DNA of 64,000 nucleotides, from NCBI RefSeq assembly GCF_019799925.1, contig NZ_JABGCG010000001.1, positions 62,001 to 126,000 on the forward strand. Reading direction: 5' to 3'. Under the pieces are notes generated by a model. The model searched no databases and was not told where the DNA came from. It was given only the letters and a program-made list of their open reading frames with translations. Of the stretch, positions 1-8,032 are shown in pieces (position 1 is the stretch's first letter; every line of letters starts with the position of its first letter). The DNA comes from Blastococcus sp. CPCC 205250 (GTDB lineage Bacteria > Actinomycetota > Actinomycetes > Mycobacteriales > Geodermatophilaceae). The translations under genes and the position numbers were made by a program.

Positions 1-80
1 ACGGGCCCGTGGCCGGCCTGCTCGCCGCCCTCCCGCCCGGGGAGGTCGCCGCCGTGGTGCCGTGGGAGGCCCGCGCGTGA
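1..80 (+). CDS. C-terminal end of an upstream gene, probably folK (HPPK)
   Basis: Only the last 25 codons are present, ending with TGA at 78-80. The tail reads GPVAGLLAALPP followed by a short acidic and hydrophobic stretch. This resembles the end of actinobacterial 2-amino-4-hydroxy-6-hydroxymethyldihydropteridine diphosphokinase, the folate-pathway enzyme. The main support is position: in actinobacteria folK is normally followed directly by a DUF3180 gene, as here, with a GTGA stop/start overlap. No catalytic residue is inside the window, so the name rests on synteny. Confidence 0.45.
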   Translation, partial: GPVAGLLAALPPGEVAAVVPWEARA

Positions 81-619
81 CGCCCGTCCGCCGCCGGGAC
101 CTCGTCGTCGTCGCCGTCGGGCTGACCCTCGCCGCCTGGCTGGTGGTGCGCTCCGCCTACGGCGACCTGCCGCCGCTGCGCTGGTGGCTGCCCGTGCCGC
201 TGGCGCTGCTCGCCGTCGCCGAGGCGCTCGCCGCCCGGACGCTGGGCACCCGGCTCGACGCCGTGCGCGCGGCCCGCCGCAGCGCCCGGGACCGCCGCCC
301 CGGCGCCGCCGCGGCGGCCGTGCCGGACCGCTCCGGGCTCGTGCGGCCGGTGGAGCCGATGCTCGTGGCCCGTGCCGCCGTCCTGGCACAGGCCAGCGCC
401 TACGTCGGGGCGGTGTTCATCGGGGTCTGGGCCGGCGTGCTGCTGTACGTGCTGCCGTCGCTGGACCGCCTGGACGCCGCCGGCCGGGACGCCGTCACCG
501 GCGTGGTCGGCGTCGTGGCCTCGGCCGCCCTGGTGGCCGCCGCGCTGTGGCTGGAGCACGTGTGCCGCGTGCCCCCGTCCGAGGACGACGGCGGGCCCGC
601 CGACCGCGTGCGGGCCTGA
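77..619 (+). CDS. DUF3180 family membrane protein
   Basis: Protein of 180 aa with four predicted membrane segments in two pairs: residues about 8-27 and 34-52, then about 104-130 and 138-160. An Arg-rich cytoplasmic loop separates the pairs. This is the usual layout of DUF3180, an actinobacterial family of unknown function found at the end of the folE-folP-folB-folK operon. I chose GTG at 77 because it overlaps the upstream TGA; an in-frame GTG at 62 is possible. The gene stops at 617-619, directly against the stop of the opposite-strand ABC ATPase, so the convergent pair shares the palindrome TGATCA with no spacer. Confidence 0.85.
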   Translation: MTPVRRRDLVVVAVGLTLAAWLVVRSAYGDLPPLRWWLPVPLALLAVAEALAARTLGTRLDAVRAARRSARDRRPGAAAAAVPDRSGLVRPVEPMLVARAAVLAQASAYVGAVFIGVWAGVLLYVLPSLDRLDAAGRDAVTGVVGVVASAALVAAALWLEHVCRVPPSEDDGGPADRVRA

Positions 620-1795
620 TCAGCCCCGACCGACCGACCGGCGCAGCGTCGTGTGCACCGTGCCCGCGGTGAGCACGCCGACGTAGGTGCCGCCGTCGAC
701 GACCGGGACGGCGTCGGCGTCGGTGCGCAGCAGCATCGACAGCCCCGTCTTCAGCGTCGCCGACACGGGGACCGTGGAGTCCACCCGCTGCATCGCCGCG
801 GCCGCTGTACCCGCGCCGGTCGCCCGCGCGGCGGGCAGCCAGCCGCACGGGCGGCCCGCGGCGTCGAGCACGACCGCGCCCCCGCTGCCGCCGAGGAGGC
901 GGGCGGCCTCCGCGAGGGAGGTCTCCGGGCCCACGGTCGGCGGCCGCACCAGGTCGGCGGGGTCGATCGCCGTCACCGCGAGCCGCTTGAGACCGCGGTC
1001 GGCGCCGACGAAGTCGGCCACGTACTCGTTGGCCGGGCGGCCGAGGAGCTCCGCGGGCGGGGCGAACTGCTCCACGTGCCCGCCCGCGCTCATCACCGCG
1101 ATGCGGTCCCCGAGGCGCACGGCCTCCTCGATGTCGTGGGTGACGAAGACGATGGTCTTGCGGACCGACGCCTGGAGCCGGAGGAACTCGTCCTGCAGGC
1201 GCTCGCGCACCACCGGGTCGACGGCGGAGAACGGCTCGTCCATCAGCAGGACGCCCGGGTCGGCGGCCAGCGCACGGGCCACGCCGGCCCGCTGGCGCTG
1301 CCCGCCCGACAGCTGGGCGGGGTAGCGGTCGCCGTGGACGGCGGGGTCCAGGCCCACGGTGGTGAGCAGCTCGTCGACGCGGTCGCGGGTGCGCCGGCGG
1401 TCCCAGCCGAGCAGCTTGGGCACGGTGGCCACGTTGGCCCGCACGGTCCGGTGCGGGAAGAGCCCGACGTTCTGGATGACGTAGCCGATCCGGCGGCGCA
1501 GCCGGTCGGCGTCGACCCGGGTGACGTCCTCCCCGCTGAGCAGGATGCGCCCCGTCGTCGGCTCGATGATGCGGTTGATCATCTTCATCGTCGTGGTCTT
1601 GCCGCACCCGGACGGGCCGACGAGGACCGACAGCTCGCCCGCGGCGAGGGTGAGGTCGAGCTCGGCCACGCCCACCGTGCCGTCGGGGTAGACCTTGCTG
1701 ATCCCCTCGAGCCGGATCTCCGGCGCCGGGCCGTCGCTCCCGGCCGGCGCCGGGACGAGGGCGGTCGGCGCGCCGGCTGTAGCAGTAACGTCCAC
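620..1795 (-). CDS. glycine betaine/choline-type ABC transporter ATP-binding protein (OpuCA/ProV-like)
   Basis: Protein of 391 aa. The ATPase domain has Walker A GPSGCGKTTT (about residues 60-69), signature LSGGQRQR, Walker B LLMDEPFSAVDP and the switch His in VTHD. The C-terminal 130 residues form a CBS-like pair, as in OpuCA and ProV, where this region responds to ionic strength or nucleotides. It should energise uptake of a quaternary-amine osmoprotectant with the two permeases and lipoprotein at 1799-4412. Start GTG 1795 is supported by AGGAGG about 9 nt upstream. Unusually for this family, the ATPase gene points away from its permease genes. Confidence 0.92.
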   Translation of the reverse strand: MDVTATAGAPTALVPAPAGSDGPAPEIRLEGISKVYPDGTVGVAELDLTLAAGELSVLVGPSGCGKTTTMKMINRIIEPTTGRILLSGEDVTRVDADRLRRRIGYVIQNVGLFPHRTVRANVATVPKLLGWDRRRTRDRVDELLTTVGLDPAVHGDRYPAQLSGGQRQRAGVARALAADPGVLLMDEPFSAVDPVVRERLQDEFLRLQASVRKTIVFVTHDIEEAVRLGDRIAVMSAGGHVEQFAPPAELLGRPANEYVADFVGADRGLKRLAVTAIDPADLVRPPTVGPETSLAEAARLLGGSGGAVVLDAAGRPCGWLPAARATGAGTAAAAMQRVDSTVPVSATLKTGLSMLLRTDADAVPVVDGGTYVGVLTAGTVHTTLRRSVGRG

Positions 1796-1798
1796 CAG

Positions 1799-2521
1799 GT
1801 GGCCCTCCTGTCGGTGCGCCCTCTGCTGGGCGCGGCGAGCGACGCCGTGCTCGCGGTGGACGAGGCTCCGAACCCCTGGTTCGACGCGTCGTACGTGTCC
1901 CGCAACTGGGACACCATTCTGCGGTACCTCGGCGAGCACGTCTGGCTGACCGTCGCCGCCGTCGTCCTCGGGGCCCTGATCGCGCTGCCGCTCGCGCTGC
2001 TCGCGCGCGGCAGCCGGCTGCTGGCCGGCCCTGTCCTGGCGCTGTCGACGGTGGTCTACACGATCCCGTCGCTGGCGATGTTCGCCTTCGTCTTCCCGCT
2101 GACCGGCCTGTCGGCCACGACGGTGCTCATCGGACTCACGGCGTACTCGCTGGTCATCCTCGTGCGCAACTTCCTCACCGGGCTGCAGGGCGTGCCCGCC
2201 GACGTGCGCGAGGCGGCGCGGGGGATGGGCCTGAGCCCGGCGCAGCTGTTCCTCCGGGTGGACCTGCCGCTGGCGCTGCCGGCGTTCATGGCCGGGCTGC
2301 GGATCGCCACCGTGTCCACCGTCGCGCTCACCACGGTCGGCGTGCTGGTCGGCCACGGCGGGCTGGGCCAGCTCATCACCGGCGGGCTGGCCGCCAACGA
2401 GTACCGGGCCGAGATCGTCACCGGGGCCCTCGGCTGCGTCCTGCTCGCCCTCGTCGCCGACCTGCTCCTCGCCGGCGTCGAGCGGCTCCTCACGCCCTGG
2501 GCCCGGGCGGCACGCGCGTGA
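1799..2521 (+). CDS. osmoprotectant ABC transporter permease (OpuCB/OpuCD-like), first of two
   Basis: Up to 240 aa with about six membrane segments. It has the binding-protein-dependent permease EAA-type loop, visible as DVREAARGMGLSP near the middle. The predicted partner is the ATPase encoded divergently at 620-1795. The start is uncertain. GTG 1799 is only three bases from the ATPase start and has no clear Shine-Dalgarno; in-frame GTG codons at 1814 and 1847 are alternatives that leave room for the ATPase ribosome site. The stop overlaps the next permease start by four bases. Confidence 0.88.
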   Translation: MALLSVRPLLGAASDAVLAVDEAPNPWFDASYVSRNWDTILRYLGEHVWLTVAAVVLGALIALPLALLARGSRLLAGPVLALSTVVYTIPSLAMFAFVFPLTGLSATTVLIGLTAYSLVILVRNFLTGLQGVPADVREAARGMGLSPAQLFLRVDLPLALPAFMAGLRIATVSTVALTTVGVLVGHGGLGQLITGGLAANEYRAEIVTGALGCVLLALVADLLLAGVERLLTPWARAARA

Positions 2522-3252
2522 ACGACTTCGAGCGGGCGTTCCGCTACCTCAACGACCCCCTCAACTGGACCCGCCGCAACGGGATCCTGGACCTGCTCGA
2601 GGAGCACGTCGCCGTCTCCGCCGCCGCGGTCGCCGTGGCGCTGGTCGTGGCCCTGCCCGTCGGCGTCGCCCTGGGCCGGGCCCGTCGCGGCGGCGGGGCG
2701 GTCGTCGTGCTGTCCAACGTGAGCCGCGCGGTGCCGACGCTGGCGCTGCTCACCGTCTTCGCCGTCAGCCCGATCGGCTTCGGCAACCGCGCGACGACGA
2801 TCGCGCTGGCCGTCTTCGCCGTCCCCCCGATCCTCACCAACGCCTTCGTCGGGTTCCGCGGTGTGGACGCCGACGTGCGGGAGGCGGCACGGGCCATGGG
2901 CATGAGCCGCGGACAGGTGCTGCGCCGGGTCGAGCTGCCGCTGGCCGCGCCGCTGGTGCTCACCGGCATCCGGACGGCGACGGTGCAGGTCGTCGCCACC
3001 GCGACCCTGGCCGCCCTCGTCGGCGGGGGTGGGCTGGGCCGCCTGATCAACCTCGGCTTCGGGCAGCGGGACTACGGCGTGATGATCGCCGGCGCGCTCC
3101 TCGTCGCGGCGTTGGCGCTGCTCACGGAGCTGCTGCTCGTCGTCGTCTCGTGGGCGCTGACCCCGGGGCGGCGGCGGCTGCCGGCCCGGCGGGTCCCCCG
3201 TGCGGAGACCGGCGCGCGCCCGGAACCCACGGCGTCCGGCATGCCGCTGTGA
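2518..3252 (+). CDS. osmoprotectant ABC transporter permease, second of two
   Basis: Protein of 244 aa, a paralogue of the preceding permease, with about six membrane helices and the EAA loop DVREAARAMGMSR. GTG 2518 overlaps the upstream TGA at 2519-2521, so the two are translationally coupled and probably form a heterodimeric pore, as OpuCB and OpuCD do. After the last helix there is a basic, Pro-rich cytoplasmic tail of about 40 residues. Confidence 0.9.
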   Translation: MNDFERAFRYLNDPLNWTRRNGILDLLEEHVAVSAAAVAVALVVALPVGVALGRARRGGGAVVVLSNVSRAVPTLALLTVFAVSPIGFGNRATTIALAVFAVPPILTNAFVGFRGVDADVREAARAMGMSRGQVLRRVELPLAAPLVLTGIRTATVQVVATATLAALVGGGGLGRLINLGFGQRDYGVMIAGALLVAALALLTELLLVVVSWALTPGRRRLPARRVPRAETGARPEPTASGMPL

Positions 3253-3401
3253 CCGCTCCCACTCGATAACAAGCACACAACACATCGCCCGCCGAGGTGG
3301 AGGCCCCGCCCGCGCGGGGGTTGCATGGTGGCCGCGGGACACCTCCCGCCAGACACGCGTGGCGGCCCTCCGGGCCCCGCGGGACACAGAAGGCGGACGG
3401 T

Positions 3402-4412
3402 ATGCGCGCGCGTTCCCATCTCCTCACCCCCCTGGCCGTCGCGGCGGTCCTGGCGACCGCCGCCTGTGGCGAGTCCGGGTCCTCCGGCGGTGGCGGCGGC
3501 GAGACGAGCGGCAGCGCGGCCGCTGGCGACACCTGCGCCCCCATCGCCGGCGAGCGGCTGGTGGTCCTGGAGGACGACCAGGCGCTCCAGCTGGCGGACA
3601 ACATCGTCCCCGCGGTCAACGCGGCGACCGCCTCGGCCCAGCCGGCGTTGCTCCCGGCGCTGGACGCGGTGTCGGCGGAGCTCACCACCGACGAGCTCGT
3701 CTCGCTCAACGCGGCGGTCGACCTGGAGCGGCGCACGGTGGAGGAGGTGGCGCAGGAGTGGGTCGACGACAACGGCGTCACCGACGGCCTGGAGCAGGGC
3801 AGCGGTGACCTCGTCATCGGGGCGGCCGAGGGCAGCGAGTCCTCGATCCTCGCGACGATCTACTCGCTGACGCTGGACGCCGCCGGCTTCTCCACCGAGG
3901 TGCGCGTCGTCGGCAGCCGCGAGCTCTACCTGCCCGCGCTGCGGTCCGGCGCGGAGATCCAGGTCTTCCCGGAGTACCTGGCAACCGTCACCGAGAACCT
4001 GAACAAGGAGTTCAACGGGCCCGATGCCGACCCGGTCGCCACCAACGACGCGCAGGAGACCGCCGACGTCCTGCAGCCGCTGGCCGACCAGGCCGGGCTC
4101 GTCTTCGGCGAGCCCGCCGAGGCCGTCGACCAGAACGCCTTCGCCGTGACGCAGGAGTTCGCCGAGGAGCACGACGTCAGCACGCTGTCCGAGCTGGCCG
4201 ACGTGTGCGGCGACGGCTCGCTCGTGCTCGGCGGGCCCGAGGAGTGCCCGACGCGCCCCTTCTGCCAGATCGGCCTGGAGGAGACCTACGGCCTGCAGTT
4301 CTCCGAGTTCGTGCCGCTGGACGCCGGTGGCTCGCTGACCAAGAACGCCATCCGCGGCGGTGAGGTGTCCGTCGGCCTGGTCTTCAGCTCCGACGGGGCG
4401 CTCGCCCCGTAA
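3402..4412 (+). CDS. lipoprotein substrate-binding protein of OsmF/OpuCC type, sequence order circularly permuted
   Basis: Protein of 336 aa with a lipoprotein signal ending LATAAC (Cys22) and a Gly/Ser linker. Residues about 51-123 (VVLEDDQ, then SAELTTDELVSLN and a VDLE...VAQEW stretch) match what is normally the C-terminal end of OsmF/YehZ-type betaine-binding proteins. Residues about 137-336 (LVIGAAEGSESSIL, SRELYLPAL, VFPEY, and a final GLVFSSDG) match the normal N-terminal and central part. The protein ends just where the canonical fold would continue into VLEDD. So the blocks are swapped: a circular permutation rather than a truncation. It lies 149 bp downstream of the permeases and probably delivers a quaternary amine to them. 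Start ATG 3402 is preceded by AGAAGG. Confidence 0.88.
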   Translation: MRARSHLLTPLAVAAVLATAACGESGSSGGGGGETSGSAAAGDTCAPIAGERLVVLEDDQALQLADNIVPAVNAATASAQPALLPALDAVSAELTTDELVSLNAAVDLERRTVEEVAQEWVDDNGVTDGLEQGSGDLVIGAAEGSESSILATIYSLTLDAAGFSTEVRVVGSRELYLPALRSGAEIQVFPEYLATVTENLNKEFNGPDADPVATNDAQETADVLQPLADQAGLVFGEPAEAVDQNAFAVTQEFAEEHDVSTLSELADVCGDGSLVLGGPEECPTRPFCQIGLEETYGLQFSEFVPLDAGGSLTKNAIRGGEVSVGLVFSSDGALAP

Positions 4413-4438
4413 GGGCAGCACCCGCGACTGCGGGACGG

Positions 4439-4473
4439 CACGGGCCCCGGCGGATCTCCCGCCGGGGCCCGTG
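4439..4473 (+). terminator. intrinsic terminator-like hairpin after the binding-protein gene
   Basis: A perfect 15-bp GC-rich inverted repeat (arms 4439-4453 and 4459-4473) with a 5-nt ATCTC loop starts 27 nt after the lipoprotein stop codon. There is no T-tract, as is usual in high-GC actinomycetes. Confidence 0.8.
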
Positions 4474-4538
4474 ACGTCTCTGTCACGGATGCCGTTCGGA
4501 GCGTGAGTGGAGGGCCTCGCGCCGTTACGCTGGGGGCC

Positions 4539-5975
4539 ATGCGTGCGGAGGCGGACGAGCGGGACGGCACCGCTCCTGCCCCCGGGGCCCCGACGCTGCG
4601 GTGGGGCGCCGCCGGCCTCGCGGTCGGTGCGGTGCTCGCCGTGGCGGCCACCGTCGTCGTCTTCCTGACCGACGACCCGCAGGTGCTGCGGCTGGCCGTG
4701 GTCGGTGGCGCGTGGGCGTTCGTGCTCGCGCTGCTCGCCGCCGGCCGGCGCCGCGCCGGCTCCGACGGCTCCGACGGCGTCGCGGACCTGCGCCGGGCCA
4801 CCGAGCGGGAGCGCGAGGCCGCCGGGCGGCGCGAGCACGAGATCGCGGCCGAGAACCGGCTCCGCCGGGAGTCCGACGACGCCATGCGGGCCGAGCTCGC
4901 GGCGCTGCGCCGGGACGTCGCCGGCCTGGCCGCCCTCCGGTCCGACGTCGCGGCGCTCGGCGCGCTGCGGCAGGACGTCGCGGCGCTCGCGGCGCTGCGC
5001 CAGGACGTGGCGGCGCTCGGCGCGCTGCGGCAGGACGTCGCGGCGCTGGGTGGCGTCCGGCAGGACCTGGCGGCGCTCGGGGCGCTGCGCGCCGAGGTGG
5101 CGGCGCTGGGCGGCCTGCGGCACGAGGTGGCGGCGCTGGGTGCGCTGCGCCAGGACGTCGCGGCGCTGGGGGGCCTGCGCGAGGACGTCGCCGGCCCGGG
5201 CGGGCTGCGCGAGGAGGTGGCCCGCCTGGCCGACGCGCGGACCGAGCTCGGCCAGCTCGCCGACCTGCGCGCCGAGCTCGGCCGGCTGCGCACCGAGCTG
5301 ACCGAGCAGCTGTCCAGCGAGATGTTCCTCGAGCGGGTCGTCATGCGGACCCAGTCCTCCCGCGGTCCGGTCGCCGCCGCCACCGTGGAGGGCCCGAGCA
5401 CCCGCTCGATCGAGGCGGTCAGCTGGTCCGACGAGCCGCCGCGGGAGCTGACCGGCGGGTGGCCGGCGATCCGCCTGGAGAGCGCCGCCCCGCCACCGGC
5501 GCCGGCGGCCGAGGTGCCGGTCACCCGCGGCTACGAGGCGCTGCAGGGCATCCGGGCCCAGCAGCAGGCCACCCGCCAGCCCGTCGCGCCGGCCACCGAC
5601 CCGTTCCGTGCCGCCGCCCCGGCCGAGCCGCCGCGCCGCCGCAGGCGGACCGACGACGCGGGGACCGCCGAGCAGCTGACCGTCGAGCGGCCCCTGGCGT
5701 CGATCGACCCGGTGTCCGAGCTCGACGCCTGGCCGCGCCCCCCGGCGCCGCTGCCGGCCGACCTCGCACCCGCCGAGCCGCGGCCGGCGGAGCCGCTGCC
5801 GGTCCAGCCGCTCACCGTCCAGGCTCCCGGCGTCCCGACGCCGGGGGAGGCCCGGCTCGCGCAGATCCTCGCCGAGAGCGAGGCCGCTGCGCCGCGCAGT
5901 GGCCGGCGCCGGCACCGCTACCGGGACGACGACGAGGCCGACGACGTCCTGTCGAGGGTCCTGGGCCGGCCGTGA
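4539..5975 (+). CDS. membrane protein with decapeptide coiled-coil repeats (DUF6779-like)
   Basis: Protein of 478 aa. Two predicted membrane helices lie at residues about 22-45 and 52-70. A basic/acidic helical stretch follows, then about eleven tandem ten-residue units of the form xLRxDVAALx (residues 122-231), then two degenerate units. The rest is Pro/Ala-rich and disordered, ending in a charged tail. I recall the domain as DUF6779 of actinobacteria, but the assignment is tentative and the function unknown. The repeat should form a long cytoplasmic helix; period ten is not the canonical heptad. ATG 4539 was chosen over an in-frame GTG at 4503 that leaves too little space after the upstream terminator. 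Confidence 0.75.
   Translation: MRAEADERDGTAPAPGAPTLRWGAAGLAVGAVLAVAATVVVFLTDDPQVLRLAVVGGAWAFVLALLAAGRRRAGSDGSDGVADLRRATEREREAAGRREHEIAAENRLRRESDDAMRAELAALRRDVAGLAALRSDVAALGALRQDVAALAALRQDVAALGALRQDVAALGGVRQDLAALGALRAEVAALGGLRHEVAALGALRQDVAALGGLREDVAGPGGLREEVARLADARTELGQLADLRAELGRLRTELTEQLSSEMFLERVVMRTQSSRGPVAAATVEGPSTRSIEAVSWSDEPPRELTGGWPAIRLESAAPPPAPAAEVPVTRGYEALQGIRAQQQATRQPVAPATDPFRAAAPAEPPRRRRRTDDAGTAEQLTVERPLASIDPVSELDAWPRPPAPLPADLAPAEPRPAEPLPVQPLTVQAPGVPTPGEARLAQILAESEAAAPRSGRRRHRYRDDDEADDVLSRVLGRP
4902..5231 (+). repeat. 11 tandem 30-bp units within the coiled-coil gene
   Basis: Eleven in-frame 30-bp units encode variants of ALRQDVAALG. Leu/Val positions and the Arg-x-Asp/Glu pair are conserved while silent sites vary. 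The array is therefore old enough to have diverged but is still selected for a regular helix. Confidence 0.85.
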
Positions 5976-6005
5976 CGTGACCGGCGTCGCCGGGCCGGGC
6001 GGCCG

Positions 6006-6758
6006 CTACGCGGGCCCGCGGGAGAGCAGGCCGCCGTCGAGCACGAACGTCTGGCCGGTGACCCAGCCCGCGCCGTCGCCGAGCAGGTAGGCCGCGGCCT
6101 CACCGATGTCCTCGGGCCGGCCCAGCCGGCCCACCGGGTAGGCGCTCGCGGCCTCGGCCTCGCGTCCCTCGTAGAGCGCGCCGGCGAACCGGGTCTTCAC
6201 GACGGCGGGGGCGACGGCGTTCACCCGCACCGTCGGCCCGAGCTCCACCGCCAGCTGCGTGACGAGGTTGACCAGCGAGGCCTTGCTGACGCCGTAGCCG
6301 GCGATCCCGGGGGAGGCCTTGAGGCCCGCGACCGAGGCCACCACGAGCACCGAGCCGCCGTGCTCGGCCATCCACGCCCGCCACGCCTCCTGGACCAGGC
6401 CGAGCGTGCCGACCACGTTGGTGTCGAGGATCTTGCGGAAGACGTCGAGGTCGAGGTCGACCATCGGGCCGTAGACGGGGTTGATGCCGACGTTGCCGAC
6501 CAGCACGTCCAGGCTGCCGAAGGTGTCGACGGCGGTGCGGACCGCCTCGGCCCGGTGCTCGGCGTCGCCCGCGTTGCCGGCGACGCCCACGGCGACCTCC
6601 GGACCGCCCAGCGCGGCCACGGCCTCGGTCAGCGCCTCCGGCCTGCGGGCGGTGACCACCACGCGCGCGCCCCGCTGCACCAGGCTCTGGGCGATGGCCA
6701 GGCCGATGCCCCGGCTGGCGCCGGTGACCAGTGCGGTGCGTCCCTCGAAGTCGCTCAT
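6006..6758 (-). CDS. SDR family oxidoreductase
   Basis: Protein of 250 aa, normal for classical short-chain dehydrogenases. The cofactor motif TGASRGIG is at residues 12-19 and the structural GNVG motif near 87. The catalytic triad is Ser141, Tyr154 and Lys158 (YGVSK). The C-terminal QTFVLDGG motif is typical of FabG-like members. An Arg pair after the second strand suggests NADPH preference. The substrate cannot be inferred. It is monocistronic and convergent with the coiled-coil gene, 30 bp away. Confidence 0.92.
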   Translation of the reverse strand: MSDFEGRTALVTGASRGIGLAIAQSLVQRGARVVVTARRPEALTEAVAALGGPEVAVGVAGNAGDAEHRAEAVRTAVDTFGSLDVLVGNVGINPVYGPMVDLDLDVFRKILDTNVVGTLGLVQEAWRAWMAEHGGSVLVVASVAGLKASPGIAGYGVSKASLVNLVTQLAVELGPTVRVNAVAPAVVKTRFAGALYEGREAEAASAYPVGRLGRPEDIGEAAAYLLGDGAGWVTGQTFVLDGGLLSRGPA

Positions 6759-7081
6759 GTGCTCCTGCCTCTCCCGGTGTCGCTGCGGGCGTCACCGTAG
6801 GTCGGCCGCCGGCGGGCCGGCGGACCGGTGTCCGTGACCGACCCCACAGCGCCGTGGCGTTGCAGGAGGCCCGGACCGGTCACACACTCGCCATCGGCAC
6901 GTCACCCGCGTGACACAGCTGGTCGCAGCGGGCGTGGGCCACCGCACCACAGCACGAGAGCGCCACCGCACGAGCACCACCGCACGAGCACCACCGCACG
7001 GCAGCACCACCCCGCCGGTCTCCAACGGGGGAGACCGACCGACGTCCGGTACCCGCACGGGACTGGAACGAGGAGCCCTCC
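6759..7081. other. 323-bp divergent intergenic region before the CoA/NAD operon
   Basis: No gene found. It separates the divergent SDR gene and the DUF2520-panC operon and must hold both promoters. A weak promoter candidate toward the operon is TTGCAG at 6860-6865, then a 17-bp spacer and CACACT at 6883-6888. A short 14-bp direct repeat follows it. A Shine-Dalgarno GAGGAG lies just before ATG 7082. Confidence 0.5.
6963..7000 (+). repeat. 14-bp direct repeats upstream of the DUF2520-panC operon
   Basis: Nearly three copies of CCACCGCACGAGCA in register (6963, 6977, 6991), with a degenerate copy upstream near 6939. They lie between the candidate promoter and the start codon, so they would be in the leader. 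Role unknown. Confidence 0.6.
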
Positions 7082-8032
7082 ATGCCTGCTGCCCGCAGGA
7101 CCCCCCGCGCCGCCGGCCTGCCCCGGGCCGCCGACGCACCCGCCCGCCTCCGCGTGGGCGTCGTCGGTGCCGGCCGCGTCGGCGCCGTGCTGGGCGCCGC
7201 GCTCGCCGCCGCCGGCCACGACGTGGTCGCCGCCGCGGGCCTGTCCGCCGCCTCCGCCGAGCGCGCCGCACGCCTGCTGCCCGGCGTCCCACTGCTGCCG
7301 ACCGACGAGGTCGTCGCCGCCGCGGACCTCGTCGTCCTCGCCGTCCCTGACGACACCCTGGCCGGCCTGGTCGCCGGCCTGGCCGAGACCGGCGTCTGGC
7401 GCGCCGGCCAGCTGGCCTTCCACACCTCCGGCGCGCACGGCCTCGCCGTGCTGGAGCCGGCCGCGCGGGTCGGTGTCCTGCCGCTCGCGCTGCACCCCGC
7501 GATGACCTTCACCGGTGCCCCCGAGGACACCGACCGGCTCACCGGCGCCCCCTTCGGCGTGACCAGCGCGCCGGACTTCCGCGCCGTCGCCGAGACGCTG
7601 GTGCTCGAGATGGGCGGGGAGCCGTTCTTCGTCGCCGAGGCCGACCGGCGGCTGTACCACGCGGCGCTGGTCACCGGCGCCAACCACCTGGTCACGCTCG
7701 TCGCCGAGGCCGCCGACCTGCTGCGCGCCGCCGGCGTGGGCGAGCCCGGCCGGGTGCTCGCCCCACTGCTCACGGCGGCGCTGGACAACGGCCTGCGCCG
7801 CGGCGACCGCGGGCTGACCGGTCCGGTGAGCCGCGGCGACGTCGGCACCGTGCGCGACCACCTGGAGACCCTCGCCGAGCGGGCGCCGCAGTCGGTGGCC
7901 GCCTACGTCGCGATGGCGACCCGGACCACCGAGCGGGCCCTGGCCGCCGGCCGGCTGAAGCGGCACGAGGGCGCCCCGCTGCTGGACCTGCTCGACGACG
8001 CTCGGCACGGGGACCCGGCGGGCTCCCGGTGA
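7082..8032 (+). CDS. Rossmann-like / DUF2520 protein, candidate ketopantoate-reductase-like enzyme
   Basis: Protein of 316 aa. The N-terminal NAD(P)-binding Rossmann domain starts at about residue 24 with [14 protein letters not shown]. The C-terminal all-helical DUF2520 domain includes HPAMTFTG and [13 protein letters not shown]. This two-domain plan is shared with ketopantoate reductase and pyrroline-5-carboxylate reductase. The gene overlaps panC by four bases at the head of the pantothenate genes, so a step in pantothenate or CoA synthesis is reasonable, but activity is inferred only from context. ATG 7082 has a good GAGGAG site. Confidence 0.85.
   Translation: MPAARRTPRAAGLPRAADAPARLRVGVVGAGRVGAVLGAALAAAGHDVVAAAGLSAASAERAARLLPGVPLLPTDEVVAAADLVVLAVPDDTLAGLVAGLAETGVWRAGQLAFHTSGAHGLAVLEPAARVGVLPLALHPAMTFTGAPEDTDRLTGAPFGVTSAPDFRAVAETLVLEMGGEPFFVAEADRRLYHAALVTGANHLVTLVAEAADLLRAAGVGEPGRVLAPLLTAALDNGLRRGDRGLTGPVSRGDVGTVRDHLETLAERAPQSVAAYVAMATRTTERALAAGRLKRHEGAPLLDLLDDARHGDPAGSR

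Noticed and set aside
3332..3395. Repeated CCGCGGGACAC upstream of the binding-protein gene as an operator
   Set aside because: Only two copies in a GC-rich leader with no symmetry; too weak to call.
3297..3401. Longer N-terminus for the permuted binding protein
   Set aside because: The 35 extra residues would precede a normal lipoprotein signal, and ATG 3402 has its own AGAAGG site.
6963..7000. CRISPR or iteron array
   Set aside because: Only about three short 14-bp copies without spacers, and no origin or replication gene nearby.
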